A stretch of DNA of 64,000 nucleotides from Candidatus Brevefilum sp. (GCA_019428905.1 JAHYJN010000010.1:1-64000), one strand, 5' to 3'. Numbered from the stretch's first letter, positions 1-9,086 are shown. Made by a program: numbers and translations. The notes: generated by a model not told the origin, from the sequence alone.

Positions 1-755
1 ACCCGCCGCTGCAGATAAGTGGGGTCGGCAGACAGGGTTACATCCCCGCTGGTGCCGCCACCTGACAGGCCTGTGCCCGCAGTCATGGCGGTGATATCGC
101 CCGTACCGCCAGAAACAGGCTCGCATACCACCGTGCCGTTGGCGTTGACAACCTTAATGGCATAACCGCTGCCGCACACGCCGCTGACGCGCGCCTGGAT
201 GACGGCTGTGTCAACCGAGAAGGCTGTGCTGGATAGGGTCAAACCTGAACCAGCCGCGTAGGTGGTGTTGTCATCGACACCATCTGCAAAACCAGGCGGC
301 ATCCCGCTAATACCTGCCCAGGGAACCTGGTTTGCAAAGGCCGCCGTTTTGGCAAACAACGCGTAGGGGGCAGCGGAAAGAAACTGACGGGGTGAGAGCG
401 GGGTATAGCTGCCACCGCCTGCCGGGCAGCGGACCGCGATCTCCAGCCAGCGGTTATCGCCCTGGAAGGCATTCGGTCCATAATCCAGCTGGACGGTAAA
501 ATAGCCTTCATCGACGTTGACATTCGTCAAGGTCAAGGGGCCGATTTGGCCGCCCTCCGTCAGGGCATCATACAAGCCAAAGGTGAAGTCGCAGGCGCCC
601 GAATAGGGGACATCACTGCTTTTGAGCTGACCTTGGTAGGTGAAGCCAGTCCCCAAGGATGTGCCCCTGGCCGTCTGTGCGCGAGCCAATCCGGGCATCA
701 GACACAGTAAGAGTAAGCTGACCGAACATATCTTAACGAAATTTTTAATTTTCAT
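1..755 (-). CDS. Secreted surface/structural protein, N-terminal 251 residues (3' end outside window)
   Basis: The frame is open from an ATG at 755 to the left edge, so the gene is cut off. The ORF track misses it because it has no stop inside the window. A GAGGAG ribosome site lies just upstream of the ATG. The protein opens with a classic signal peptide (basic start, Leu-rich core, cleavage near ARAQT). It continues with a [19 protein letters not shown]-like segment that I recognise from many large secreted bacterial proteins of unknown function. The end of the visible part carries [15 protein letters not shown], a Gly/Thr/Ser motif common in tail-fibre-like and S74-chaperone-type surface proteins. 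Function is unknown; secretion is well supported. Confidence 0.8.
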   Translation of the reverse strand, partial: MKIKNFVKICSVSLLLLCLMPGLARAQTARGTSLGTGFTYQGQLKSSDVPYSGACDFTFGLYDALTEGGQIGPLTLTNVNVDEGYFTVQLDYGPNAFQGDNRWLEIAVRCPAGGGSYTPLSPRQFLSAAPYALFAKTAAFANQVPWAGISGMPPGFADGVDDNTTYAAGSGLTLSSTAFSVDTAVIQARVSGVCGSGYAIKVVNANGTVVCEPVSGGTGDITAMTAGTGLSGGGTSGDVTLSADPTYLQRR

Positions 756-933
756 GACCACTCTCCTCGTAGATTGATTTATTGATCCATTGTTCACCTT
801 AAATAAAAACCACTGCTCTGGGAGCTAATTCCTGATTGCTGATAATGGAGAAAGGATCGATGAAGTGGGAATTAGTCCCAACTGCATGATATGAAGCTTA
901 GGTCCCCCAAGACTTGCTTTGCTAATTTCTTAT

Positions 934-962
934 ATTATAGTGATAATCATAAATAATTACAA
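934..962 (-). promoter_or_regulatory. Candidate sigma-70-type promoter for the surface protein
   Basis: On the minus strand there is TTGTAA, a 17-base spacer and a consensus TATAAT. Transcription from here would give the surface-protein gene a leader of about 170 bases. No other gene lies on that strand nearby. Confidence 0.5.
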
Positions 963-1059
963 CACTTAAATTCAAATATCAAGAGCAAAAGGTTTATTTT
1001 TCCATGTGTTGGGCTTCAAATCCGTAACCTCTGACACCCCAAGCAAGGACGCTGATGTT

Positions 1060-1104
1060 TAAGTCTTCCCTGGAGCGCAGCGGAACACCTTTAGGTGCCG
1101 GGGA
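1060..1104. repeat. Direct repeat copy 1 (45 bp)
   Basis: Starts TAAGTCTTCCCTGGAGCGCA and ends GTGCCGGGGA. It matches the copy at 1425-1469 with about two mismatches. Confidence 0.8.
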
Positions 1105-1111
1105 TTTTTTC

Positions 1112-1195
1112 AACCCCGGGGGTCTATGGATTAACCAAGGCGATAACCCATCGAACATAACTCACAAATAACTTTAAACAAAGACCCCCGGGGTT
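1112..1195. repeat. Inverted repeat AACCCCGGGGGTCT / AGACCCCCGGGGTT
   Basis: The left arm (1112-1125) and right arm (1182-1195) are exact reverse complements, 56 bases apart. A related AAAACCCCGGGGG stands at 1263-1275. The spacer is AT-rich and non-coding. Confidence 0.75.
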
Positions 1196-1424
1196 TTAAG
1201 AATATGCCGAGATGATTATGCCCATTGCAGGCGCAATTGAGTTTATTTTCCAATTCGTCACCAAAACCCCGGGGGACTCAGAATTACAGTCATAACGTGC
1301 TTGCTGGCCCCTTCATTTCCTTTCAGGACGCTATGCAGACAGGAGGCTAATGTTAATATGCTGGTGTGGACATCAGCGAGAACGGAGATGGCACCCTCAC
1401 CGAGGTAAGCGGCGGGATGAAGGT

Positions 1425-1469
1425 TAAGCCTTCCCTGGAGCGCAGCGGAACAACTTTAGGTGCCGGGGG
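1425..1469. repeat. Direct repeat copy 2 (45 bp)
   Basis: Second copy of the element at 1060-1104. It is followed directly by AAGGTGGCACGCCGAAGGCG, which holds a small CACGCC/GGCGTG hairpin. Confidence 0.8.
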
Positions 1470-1554
1470 AAGGTGGCACGCCGAAGGCGTGACGGCCTGC
1501 CCTGAGGAGGCACGACGTGAGGGATGAGGGGATTTGGACAACCTCGCGGTTATC

Positions 1555-1579
1555 GGCGGGATGGAGATCGCATCCCGCC
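1555..1579. repeat. Short perfect hairpin GGCGGGATG/CATCCCGCC
   Basis: A 9-bp perfect stem with a 7-base loop. There is no T-run on either side, so it is probably a repeat remnant and not a terminator. Confidence 0.5.
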
Positions 1580-1660
1580 CTGTGGAGAAAGTGGCGTGCC
1601 AAGAGCTTGATGGATACGATTGCCGATTATTTTTGTGATCATATGGGAAGATGGAAAGCA

Positions 1661-1685
1661 AAAACCGCCAGTTTATTGGCGGTTT
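1661..1685 (-). terminator. Terminator of tRNA-Pro
   Basis: On the minus strand AAACCGCCA and TGGCGGTTT form a stem around a 6-base loop, and the right arm runs into TTTTTGCTTT. It begins about 8 bases after the tRNA 3' end. Confidence 0.8.
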
Positions 1686-1692
1686 GTTGTAG

Positions 1693-1767
1693 TCGGGGCG
1701 CTGGGATTTGAACCCAGGGCCTCTTACACCCCATGCAAGCGCGCTAGCCGGACTGCGCCACGCCCCG
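1693..1767 (-). tRNA. tRNA-Pro (anticodon GGG)
   Basis: 75 bases fold as a complete cloverleaf. The acceptor stem CGGGGCG/CGCCCCG is perfect, with A73. The D arm is GCGC...GCGC. The anticodon stem CTTGC/GTAAG encloses the loop ATGGGGT, so the anticodon is GGG (reads CCC, proline). The T arm is CTGGG TTCAAAT CCCAG. CCA is not encoded. It has its own promoter and terminator and so is a single-gene unit. Confidence 0.95.
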
Positions 1768-1779
1768 ATTACAGCCTGT

Positions 1780-1808
1780 ATTATAGCCGTCTTTGTTTGG
1801 TTTGGCAA
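1780..1808 (-). promoter_or_regulatory. Promoter of tRNA-Pro
   Basis: Minus-strand TTGCCA, a 17-base spacer and a perfect TATAAT. The -10 box ends 12 bases before the mature tRNA, leaving a very short leader. Confidence 0.75.
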
Positions 1809-1937
1809 GCAAGGAAATTCTCATTATTAAAACTGCCAAATTTGGCCAATTTGACGTCACAAAACCAGCTTTGGCCCTGATGTTATCCTAGGTGTGTTTT
1901 TAATTGTTAATGATTTCCGCAAAAAACCAAAAAAGTA

Positions 1938-1966
1938 TTGACAAGAATCGCAAATTAATATACGAT
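1938..1966 (+). promoter_or_regulatory. Promoter of the DeoR-type regulator
   Basis: Perfect TTGACA, a 17-base spacer and TACGAT. The spacer and downstream bases are AT-rich with GAAT...ATTC and CGATATTC/ATCGATATC half-symmetries that could hold an operator. The operator is inference. Confidence 0.55.
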
Positions 1967-2016
1967 ATTCTTATCGATATCAACAAATTATCTGCAAATA
2001 ATCGCAAAGGTGGTCC

Positions 2017-2808
2017 GTGGTAACCCATAAACGCCGGCAATTTCTACTCGACATGATACAAAAACAGCCCTGTTTGCGTGTTTCTGAAATGGCTGAAGAG
2101 CTGGATGTTTCCGAGGGCACCATCCGCAATGACCTGAATGCACTGCAAGGTGAAGGGTTGGTTAAACGGGTCCATGGTGGAGCGGTGGTGATAGAACGCA
2201 GTGCCATCGGCAATAACTCCTTTTTTACACGCTATGACCAGAACCTGGATAGGAAAAATGCCATCGCCCGTGAAGCAGCGAAGTTGGTTTCGGATGGGGA
2301 TTCGATTTTACTAGACGCCAGCAGCACAGCCTATTGTCTGGCGTGCGCGCTCGCTGACCGGAAAGATTTGAGGGTGGTCACGAACGGGTTTAACACAGCC
2401 AACGAGCTGGCCAAGAACAATTCGAATAACGTGGCATTGATTGGGGGGATGGTCAACTATAGCAGTTCTTCTGTGACCGGCCTGTTAAGCGAGCGGATCA
2501 TCGAGGACTTACACGTACAAAAAGCGTTTCTCTCTTGCAGCGGGTTCAGCCTGGAGCGGGGGATGACCGAAGTGCATTTAAACGAAGCGCAGCTCAAGCG
2601 CAAAGTGATCCACATCACAGATCAATTAATTGCCCTGATCGATTCGTCGAAATTTGGCAAAGAAGACATGACACCCTTTGCCAAATTGGAAAATATCGAC
2701 AAATTATTTACTGATGGTGAAATAAGCCATGAGTGGAAGGAGAGGCTTTCTATGGCTGGGATCGATACCGTAATTTGCCATCATGAAGCAAATGCAACCT
2801 ATGACTGA
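2017..2808 (+). CDS. DeoR-family transcriptional regulator, probable rhamnose regulator
   Basis: 263 residues, the normal DeoR length. The N-terminal winged helix (about residues 5-57) has the typical VSEMAEELDVSEGTIRNDL helix-turn-helix and ends in KRVHGGAVV. The C-terminal sugar-phosphate sensor (about 75-240) follows. The GTG start is preferred because AAAGGTGG sits at good spacing. It precedes a ribose-type transporter and rhamnose genes on the same strand. DeoR-type RhaR regulators of rhamnose operons are known in rhizobia and Chloroflexi, so control of this locus, relieved by a pathway intermediate, is likely. The ligand is not visible from sequence. Confidence 0.85.
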   Translation: MVTHKRRQFLLDMIQKQPCLRVSEMAEELDVSEGTIRNDLNALQGEGLVKRVHGGAVVIERSAIGNNSFFTRYDQNLDRKNAIAREAAKLVSDGDSILLDASSTAYCLACALADRKDLRVVTNGFNTANELAKNNSNNVALIGGMVNYSSSSVTGLLSERIIEDLHVQKAFLSCSGFSLERGMTEVHLNEAQLKRKVIHITDQLIALIDSSKFGKEDMTPFAKLENIDKLFTDGEISHEWKERLSMAGIDTVICHHEANATYD

Positions 2809-2899
2809 GCTAAAACATAAATTCAGAAATTTCATCTATGTCTATTATAAAAAAGAGGTTTTTCAAGCTTTTGTGTTCCAACCAACACTGTTTCTTTAG

Positions 2900-2931
2900 T
2901 TGCTCATTCACAGAAATTCGCTGATTATAAT
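2900..2931 (+). promoter_or_regulatory. Possible promoter/operator before the sugar transporter
   Basis: A perfect TATAAT sits inside the 10-base palindrome GATTATAATC. A TTGCTC lies upstream, but the spacer is 20 bases, so the -35 is weak. The palindrome over the -10 box would suit repressor binding. Confidence 0.35.
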
Positions 2932-3005
2932 CACTCGATTTTATTCAAATTTATAGACCATTTCTTCAAAATAACTGACGATTTACCAGGAGATTGATAG
3001 GGACG

Positions 3006-4499
3006 ATGATTGATGAAAATAATGAAATAATTCTTGGAGTCCAAGGATTGACACACCACTTTCCTGGCATTGTTGCACTCAAAAATGTAAATTTTGACTT
3101 ACATAAAGGAGAAATACATGCGTTGGTGGGAGAAAATGGTGCAGGAAAATCCACAATGATCAATATCATTGCCGGCGTATTGCAACCAAGTAGCGGCAGA
3201 TTAATTATAAATGGATCACCCACGACCTTTCAAAATCCTTCAGATGCCCAACAAGCAGGTATTAGTGTTATTTTCCAGGAATTCAACCTTGTTCCCCAAT
3301 TAAGTGTTGCCGAGAACATTTTTATAAATCGTGAACCAACACGTTTTGGAATGATCGACTGGAAAAAAATGAATGAAAAAGCTAGCGAGGTACTTAAACG
3401 CCTTAAAATTGACATTGATCCCCGCTTAACAGTATCATCTCTTTCGATAGCCCAACAACAACTTACTGAGATTGCGCGTGGACTTGCTTTCAACGCTCAA
3501 GTGATCGTGATGGATGAACCAACCGCTGCCCTCTCAGAACGAGAAATTGATCAGTTATTAAGTATCGTTAAGTCTTTAGCAAATGAGGGTGTGAGTGTTA
3601 TTTATGTCTCGCATAAATTGGAAGAGGTGTTTAAGGTCGCTGATCGAATTACTGTCTTACGAGATGGGGTCCGTATTATAACTAAAAATGCATCTGAAGT
3701 TAGTGAAGATGATGTCATTTTTGCCATGGTTGGACGTGCGCTTATTCATGGAAGATGTCCAGAGCGAAAGCTAGGCCCTGTTGTCTTATCAGTTAAGAAT
3801 CTAAATGTTGACAATTTCATAAAAGACTTTTCAATGGATTTACATCAAGGCGAAGTCCTCGGCTTAGGCGGTTTAATGGGTAGTGGGGCAAATCGGGTCA
3901 TTGAAGCGCTCTTTGGATTACGAGATAGCTATGTTGATGAATTAACGCTTGATGGATCTGCTTTAGCCATCAACAACCCACGTGATGCAATCCATTCTCG
4001 AATTGGGTATGTACCTAACGATCGTAAAAAAGACGGTTTGCTTCCTGATCTTTCTGTAAAACATAATATCAGCATTGGTATTATTGAACGCTTAAAGAAA
4101 GTGTTTTGGATTGTTGCAGAAAATGAGCAGGAAATAACTGAAACATATGTTAATAAATTGAATGTTCGGTGTACGAGCATAAACCAAAGAATTCTAAACT
4201 TAAGTGGGGGTAACCAACAAAAAGTCATTCTAGCACGTTCTTTAGCAGAAGAATGCAATGTTCTTCTTTTATCAGAACCAACCCGTGGCGTTGATGTCGG
4301 AGCTAAAGCTGAAATATACAGCCTAATTGACTCTTTGGTAGATTCAGGCATGGCTGTCATCTTACAATCGTCCGAATTAAATGAATTTATTCGCTTAGCT
4401 AACCGAGTTATGATCTTTTCGTCTGGACAGGTAAAGGGAGAATTGACAGGTGATCAGATCACTGAAGAATCAATGATGGCACTGGCAACACGCGTTTAG
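3006..4499 (+). CDS. Sugar ABC transporter ATPase (RbsA/RhaT type)
   Basis: Energises import of a monosaccharide, probably L-rhamnose, from the cytoplasmic face. Two fused ABC domains are visible, as usual for this family (about 497 residues). The first has Walker A GENGAGKST and Walker B VIVMDEPTAAL with the LSIAQQQ signature. The second has a degenerate Walker A (GGLMGSGANR) but an intact LSGGNQQK signature and LLLSEPTRGVD. The track starts at a TTG at 2994, but AGGAG abuts that codon too closely, so ATG 3006 is chosen. The two permease genes and the binding-protein gene follow. The coding sequence is clearly more AT-rich than the downstream rha genes. Confidence 0.9.
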   Translation: MIDENNEIILGVQGLTHHFPGIVALKNVNFDLHKGEIHALVGENGAGKSTMINIIAGVLQPSSGRLIINGSPTTFQNPSDAQQAGISVIFQEFNLVPQLSVAENIFINREPTRFGMIDWKKMNEKASEVLKRLKIDIDPRLTVSSLSIAQQQLTEIARGLAFNAQVIVMDEPTAALSEREIDQLLSIVKSLANEGVSVIYVSHKLEEVFKVADRITVLRDGVRIITKNASEVSEDDVIFAMVGRALIHGRCPERKLGPVVLSVKNLNVDNFIKDFSMDLHQGEVLGLGGLMGSGANRVIEALFGLRDSYVDELTLDGSALAINNPRDAIHSRIGYVPNDRKKDGLLPDLSVKHNISIGIIERLKKVFWIVAENEQEITETYVNKLNVRCTSINQRILNLSGGNQQKVILARSLAEECNVLLLSEPTRGVDVGAKAEIYSLIDSLVDSGMAVILQSSELNEFIRLANRVMIFSSGQVKGELTGDQITEESMMALATRV

Positions 4500-4508
4500 G
4501 AGTTAGCA

Positions 4509-5471
4509 ATGAAGAAATTCTTAGTTGAATTCTGGAAATCATATAGCATTGTCATCGTGGTCATAGTAATTGGTCTCGTTTTGGGATTACTGGCGCCTCG
4601 CTTTCTAACAAAGGATAATCTAATAAATGTGATGACTAATGCAAGCCTCGTTGCAATCGTTGGATTAGGTATGACTCTTGCCATTGCTAGTGGAAACTTT
4701 GATTTATCCGTTGGAGCGACAGCTTCATTTGCCGGATGTATTTCATTTAGCTTAGTACCAATTCTTGGCGTTCCATTGAGTATTATTGCAGGCGTCATTG
4801 TAGGTGCAGTGGTTGGACTAATTAATGGGTTAATTATCTCCGAATTGCGTGTTCCAGCCTTCATTGCCACCCTCAGCATGATGACAATTGTGAGAGGATT
4901 TACACTGATATTCACGAATGGGCGGGACTTATATCTCTTCGGGCAAACAGAATATAAAATTCTATCTGGTCAGCTTATATTGGGGATTTCCACACCCATT
5001 TTCTTTGCAATAGGAATTGCACTTCTATTTGGTTTTGTAAAAAAATACACTCGCTTTGGGAGACATATTTTAGCTATGGGTGGAAATCTTTCGGCAGCCT
5101 CGCGGTCAGGCGTTAGAACATCCTTTGTTTTATGGGGTATCTTTTCAATCGTAGGCGCGACTGCAGCCCTCACAGGAATGATTATTAGTTCGCAAGTATT
5201 AACGGCTAATGCCCGGTTGGCAACAGGATTGGAATTGTCAGCCATTGCAGTGGTGATATTGGGAGGAACTGCATTATCTGGTGGGCAAGCAACAGTAATC
5301 GGAACGCTCTTAGGAGCGTTATTGATCTCAATGATTAACAATGGTCTCAACCTACTAAATGTTCCGATTTTTTATCAAGAACTCACAGTTGGTGCACTGA
5401 TGTTAGGTGCCTTAGCTGTAAAAATGCAAAAAGGCTTTAAGATCAGCAGTCTCTTAAGGAGTCGATCATGA
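4509..5471 (+). CDS. Sugar ABC transporter permease 1 (RbsC family)
   Basis: 320 residues of mostly hydrophobic sequence, about eight to ten membrane segments. It carries the RbsC-family core GMTLAIASGNFDLSVGA and the C-terminal VILGGTALSGGQ loop. It begins 10 bases after the ATPase gene with a good GGAGTTAGCAATG ribosome site. It overlaps the next permease gene by four bases, so translation is probably coupled. It would pair with the second permease as a heterodimeric channel. Confidence 0.9.
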   Translation: MKKFLVEFWKSYSIVIVVIVIGLVLGLLAPRFLTKDNLINVMTNASLVAIVGLGMTLAIASGNFDLSVGATASFAGCISFSLVPILGVPLSIIAGVIVGAVVGLINGLIISELRVPAFIATLSMMTIVRGFTLIFTNGRDLYLFGQTEYKILSGQLILGISTPIFFAIGIALLFGFVKKYTRFGRHILAMGGNLSAASRSGVRTSFVLWGIFSIVGATAALTGMIISSQVLTANARLATGLELSAIAVVILGGTALSGGQATVIGTLLGALLISMINNGLNLLNVPIFYQELTVGALMLGALAVKMQKGFKISSLLRSRS

Positions 5472-6517
5472 CAGTTGCAGAAAAACAAATAAAAAAATTC
5501 TCCGTAAAATTAGGGTGGGATTTATTATGGGAGAGGTATGGAATTGCTACGGTTGTCCTTATTGCTTGGGTCATCGCATTCTTCTTCGTTCCAAATTTTA
5601 GAAATCCAGACAACATGCTGAACGTTATCCGGCAGTCAGCATTTGTGGGTTGTGCTGCCGTGGGTATGACAATTGCCATTATCTCTGGGACATTTGATCT
5701 ATCGGTCGGTTCAACACTTGCGCTTTCTGCATATTTAGGATTAATGGTTGTTTCCACAACGGAATCAGTCCTGCTAGCTATTTTGGTAACAGTCCTGGTT
5801 GCAATGCTCATTGGATTAATCAATGGGCTTTTAATTACCAAAGTTGGCATCTCTGCCTTTATAACAACCCTTGGCATGTCTTTCATAGTGCGCGGATTAT
5901 CGTATATTATTTCAAAAGGCGGAGAACCCGTAAGATATAATGCGAAAGCCTTTATTTGGTGGGGCAATGGAAGTTTCTTAAGAATTCCAATACCCTTCAT
6001 TATTTTTATAATCTGTGCCTTAGCGGGGTGGTTTATCCTTAAAAAAACACCCTTTGGCCGCTATGTTTTTAGCATTGGTACAAACGAAAAAGCAGCTAAA
6101 GTTGCTGGTGTCCCGGTTCAAAGAACGATTATTTTCATCTTCATTATCGTCGGTCTATTTACTGGGATATCTGCTTTTCTGATCGGTTCACGCTTATACT
6201 CCGCTGGGCCAGGATTAGAGCCCGGCTTTGAATTAAGCGTCATCGCTGCGGTCGTGTTAGGAGGAACACGTCTCGCAGGTGGGCGAGGCTCTATCTTAGG
6301 AACGATCGCTGCCTGTCTGCTTTATGCAACCATGGGTAACATTCTCAATTTGTTGCACGCTGATGCGTTTGTTCAGCGTGTAGCAGTTGGAATGATTTTG
6401 TTACTTGCTTTGTCGATAGAAGGAATTCGGCAACGTATTTTTGAGCATTCAAGCCGTCGGATAACAACATTAGAGATCGAACCCAATTCCAACGAATATC
6501 AAGGAGGTCAAGCATAA
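5468..6517 (+). CDS. Sugar ABC transporter permease 2 (RbsC family)
   Basis: 349 residues and a paralogue of the preceding permease, with GMTIAIISGTFDLSVGS and VVLGGTRLAGGRGS in the equivalent places. The ATG overlaps the previous stop (ATGA). The C-terminal 30 residues are hydrophilic. Two different permeases per transporter is the arrangement of the RhaPQ rhamnose system, unlike the single RbsC of ribose uptake. That favours rhamnose as substrate. Confidence 0.9.
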   Translation: MTVAEKQIKKFSVKLGWDLLWERYGIATVVLIAWVIAFFFVPNFRNPDNMLNVIRQSAFVGCAAVGMTIAIISGTFDLSVGSTLALSAYLGLMVVSTTESVLLAILVTVLVAMLIGLINGLLITKVGISAFITTLGMSFIVRGLSYIISKGGEPVRYNAKAFIWWGNGSFLRIPIPFIIFIICALAGWFILKKTPFGRYVFSIGTNEKAAKVAGVPVQRTIIFIFIIVGLFTGISAFLIGSRLYSAGPGLEPGFELSVIAAVVLGGTRLAGGRGSILGTIAACLLYATMGNILNLLHADAFVQRVAVGMILLLALSIEGIRQRIFEHSSRRITTLEIEPNSNEYQGGQA

Positions 6518-6573
6518 GAAATAATCATTTGTTCAAGAAAATAATAAAATAAATCAAATACAAAGGAGAAAAA

Positions 6574-7533
6574 ATGAACCAAAAAATTTTTAAATTGATT
6601 ACTGCATTACTTGTACTGTCTTTCGTCCTAGCAGCTTGCGGCTCATCGGGGGAAGAGGCGACATCAGAAAGTAGGACAATAGGCTTTTCTGTATATGATA
6701 TGCAATATGGTTTCTTCCAGGATATGGAAGCAGGCACAAGAGAAGGTGCTAAAGATGCGGGTTATGATTACATTCTTGTGGACCAGAAATCTAGTGAATC
6801 GACCATGGTATCTGCGACCATCGATCTCATTAACCAGGGTATCGATGCGTTGATTATTTCCCCCTTCAAGCCAGATGCCCTTGGCCCAATCGTTGATGCG
6901 GCCAAAGAAAAAGGCATTCCAGTGGTGGTGAATGACATTGGCGGTGGTGGTACAGATTATAATGTCATCGTTATCTCCAACAATTACGAGGGTGGTGTAA
7001 TGGCCGCCGAGCACATGGATGAACTCATTTCCGCTGCTGGCAAACCCAAAAAGGTTGCATCCATTACCTGTGAAGCTAGCGCTGTTTATGCGGCCCGCCG
7101 TAATGTGGGTTTCGAAGCTAAAATTAAAGAGCTTGGCTACGAAGTGGTGGCAACCCTATCTGGCAATAGCCAACAAGAACAGGGCTATAAAGTGATGCAG
7201 GATATTCTCACGGCGAACCCGGATGTTTCAGGTGTGTTCTCCTGTAACGATCCGATGGCTGTCGGAGCGGCCCAAGCCATTTCGGATGCTGGCCTCAGTG
7301 GGGCTTCCGACATCTTTGTGATTGGCTTTAATGCCGATGAGATAGCACTTGAATCCATCAAAGCGGGTGATATGGCTGCAACTGTGCAACAGGTGCCCTT
7401 TGAAATGGGTAAGATGACCGTTGAACTTGCCACTCAGCTCATGAACGGAAAAACGCTGGCATATGACAACGCTGAACTACGTGAGATTTTTGTTCCCGTG
7501 AATTTAATTACACTTGATAATATACCAAATTAG
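6574..7533 (+). CDS. Sugar-binding lipoprotein of the ABC transporter
   Basis: 319 residues. The lipoprotein signal ends in LAAC, with the lipidated Cys at about residue 22 followed by GSSGEE. The rest is a type 1 periplasmic binding fold (RbsB/RhaS class): TIGFSVYDMQYGF near the start, SPFKPDAL, VFSCNDPMAVGAA and VIGFNADE. It captures the sugar outside the membrane and delivers it to the two permeases. An AAAGGAG ribosome site precedes the ATG. Codon use in this gene is less AT-rich than in the ATPase and permease genes. A long hairpin follows the stop. Confidence 0.9.
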   Translation: MNQKIFKLITALLVLSFVLAACGSSGEEATSESRTIGFSVYDMQYGFFQDMEAGTREGAKDAGYDYILVDQKSSESTMVSATIDLINQGIDALIISPFKPDALGPIVDAAKEKGIPVVVNDIGGGGTDYNVIVISNNYEGGVMAAEHMDELISAAGKPKKVASITCEASAVYAARRNVGFEAKIKELGYEVVATLSGNSQQEQGYKVMQDILTANPDVSGVFSCNDPMAVGAAQAISDAGLSGASDIFVIGFNADEIALESIKAGDMAATVQQVPFEMGKMTVELATQLMNGKTLAYDNAELREIFVPVNLITLDNIPN

Positions 7534-7544
7534 TCTTCTAGAAT

Positions 7545-7580
7545 ATTATGCCTCCCTAAGCTAATTTAGGGAGGCATAAT
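7545..7580. terminator. 15-bp perfect hairpin after the binding-protein gene
   Basis: ATTATGCCTCCCTAA pairs perfectly with TTAGGGAGGCATAAT around a 6-base loop. No T-run follows directly. It could be a leaky terminator or a 3' stabiliser that raises binding-protein expression over the downstream enzymes. Confidence 0.7.
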
Positions 7581-7652
7581 GGAATTATTACTGTTTTCTT
7601 AATTCAAAGGTTTTATGATCTTATAGACAAATATTAAAAGCTTGAGGAAAAA

Positions 7653-9086
7653 ATGAACCTAACTGATGGTGTCTTAAAAATTGGTTTGTTTGGGATTGGT
7701 CTTGATACATATTGGCCACAATTTACAGGATTGAAAGAGAGACTCATAAGTCACCAAAATAAAATTGTTCAAAGGTTGAACCGAGATGGTGTTGTTGTCG
7801 TCAATGCAGGTTTGGTTGATAATTTAGAAAAATCCTTTGAAGCAGCTAATTTATTCATAAATGAAAACGTGGACCTGATTTTTCTTTATATTTCTACCTA
7901 TGCCCTTAGTTCTACAGTTCTCCCAGTTGTTCAAAGTTCAAATGCACCAGTGGTTGTTCTTAATCTTCAGCCAACAAAGAAAATTGATTATCAAAGATTT
8001 AATAAATTATCCAGTCGAGAAGAAAAAACTGGAGAATGGTTAGCCCATTGCCAGGCTGTTTCCGCCCCTGAAATTGCAAGTGTTTTTAACCGTACCAATA
8101 TTGATTATCACCTCATCACAGGAACACTTGATGATAAGGATGCTTGGGATGAAATTAATGATTGGGTAGATGGCGCTTTTGCAGCAAAAATCGTTCAACA
8201 GAGTCGGATTGGGTTATTAGGTCATTACTATTGCGGTATGCTCGATGTATATTCGGATTACACGCAGCTTAGTGGTGCTTTTAAGAACCATTTTGAGCTC
8301 GTAGAGATGGATGAACTTAAATCGATACGCGATCGTGTTACAGAGAAAAATATTGAAGAAATGTTGAACGAATTTAATCAGGTCTTTGATATCAGCCCTG
8401 AATGCAGTCAAGAGGAGTTACATCGAGCTGCAAAAACAAGTGTTGCATTACATCAGTTAATTAAGTTACACAGTCTGAATGCTTTGGCTTATTATTACGA
8501 AGGTCAACCTGGTAATGAACATGAAAATATTATTACGTCGATTATCGCTGGTAACACACTCCTGACCGCGAAACATGTACCCGTTGCAGGCGAATATGAA
8601 GTTAAAAATGTAATTGCGATGAAAATCATGGATATTTTGGGCTCAGGTGGTTCTTTTTCTGAATTCTATGCGATGGATTTCGATGATGACATTATTATGC
8701 TTGGCCATGACGGACCTGGACACGCAATTATTGCCGAAGGAAAAGTGAAACTGGTCCCATTGAAAGTTTATCATGGTAAACCAGGAAAGGGATTATCAAT
8801 CCAAATGAGTGTTAAAAACGGACCTGTTACTATCCTGTCTGTTTGCCAAGATCGACAAGGAAATATTAAATTGCTTGTTGCTGAAGGTGAATCTGTTCCT
8901 GGGCCAATACTTGATATTGGCAACACTAATAGCCGTTATCGTTTCTCGATTGGCGTAAAAGCCTACATCAATGCTTGGGCTGAAGCTGGGCCGTCTCACC
9001 ATTGTGCCATTGGTATCGGTCATGTAGCAGGGAAAATTAGACGTTTGGCCGATATTCTCGGTATTGAATTCCAGCAGATCTGTTGA
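7653..9086 (+). CDS. L-fucose/L-arabinose isomerase-fold protein
   Basis: 477 residues. It shows the layout of the fucose/arabinose isomerase superfamily: an N-terminal Rossmann-like part (IGLFGIGLDTYWPQF, NENVDLIFLYISTYA), a middle domain (IGLLGHYYCGMLDVYSD) and a C-terminal barrel. The family interconverts aldoses and ketoses using a divalent metal. It lies between the transporter and rhaB, 119 bases after the binding-protein gene, with a GAGGAAAA ribosome site. Since a true RhaA is encoded downstream, this one may act on another sugar such as fucose or arabinose, or be a non-canonical isomerase. Base use is AT-rich like the ATPase and permease genes. Confidence 0.75.
   Translation: MNLTDGVLKIGLFGIGLDTYWPQFTGLKERLISHQNKIVQRLNRDGVVVVNAGLVDNLEKSFEAANLFINENVDLIFLYISTYALSSTVLPVVQSSNAPVVVLNLQPTKKIDYQRFNKLSSREEKTGEWLAHCQAVSAPEIASVFNRTNIDYHLITGTLDDKDAWDEINDWVDGAFAAKIVQQSRIGLLGHYYCGMLDVYSDYTQLSGAFKNHFELVEMDELKSIRDRVTEKNIEEMLNEFNQVFDISPECSQEELHRAAKTSVALHQLIKLHSLNALAYYYEGQPGNEHENIITSIIAGNTLLTAKHVPVAGEYEVKNVIAMKIMDILGSGGSFSEFYAMDFDDDIIMLGHDGPGHAIIAEGKVKLVPLKVYHGKPGKGLSIQMSVKNGPVTILSVCQDRQGNIKLLVAEGESVPGPILDIGNTNSRYRFSIGVKAYINAWAEAGPSHHCAIGIGHVAGKIRRLADILGIEFQQIC

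Larger units (their letters stand above)
756..1692. other. Gene-free region with short repeats
   Basis: About 0.9 kb without a convincing gene. ORFs in the track here (1353-1808, 1517-1711) lack ribosome sites and recognisable domains. The stretch holds a 45-base direct repeat, GC-rich CCCCGGGG-centred inverted repeats, a 9-bp hairpin and the terminator of the tRNA gene. It looks like decayed repeat or element debris. Confidence 0.6.

Noticed and set aside
1353-1880. ORFs around the tRNA-Pro gene
   Set aside because: They cross the tRNA and its terminator or the repeat debris and show no domain or start signal.
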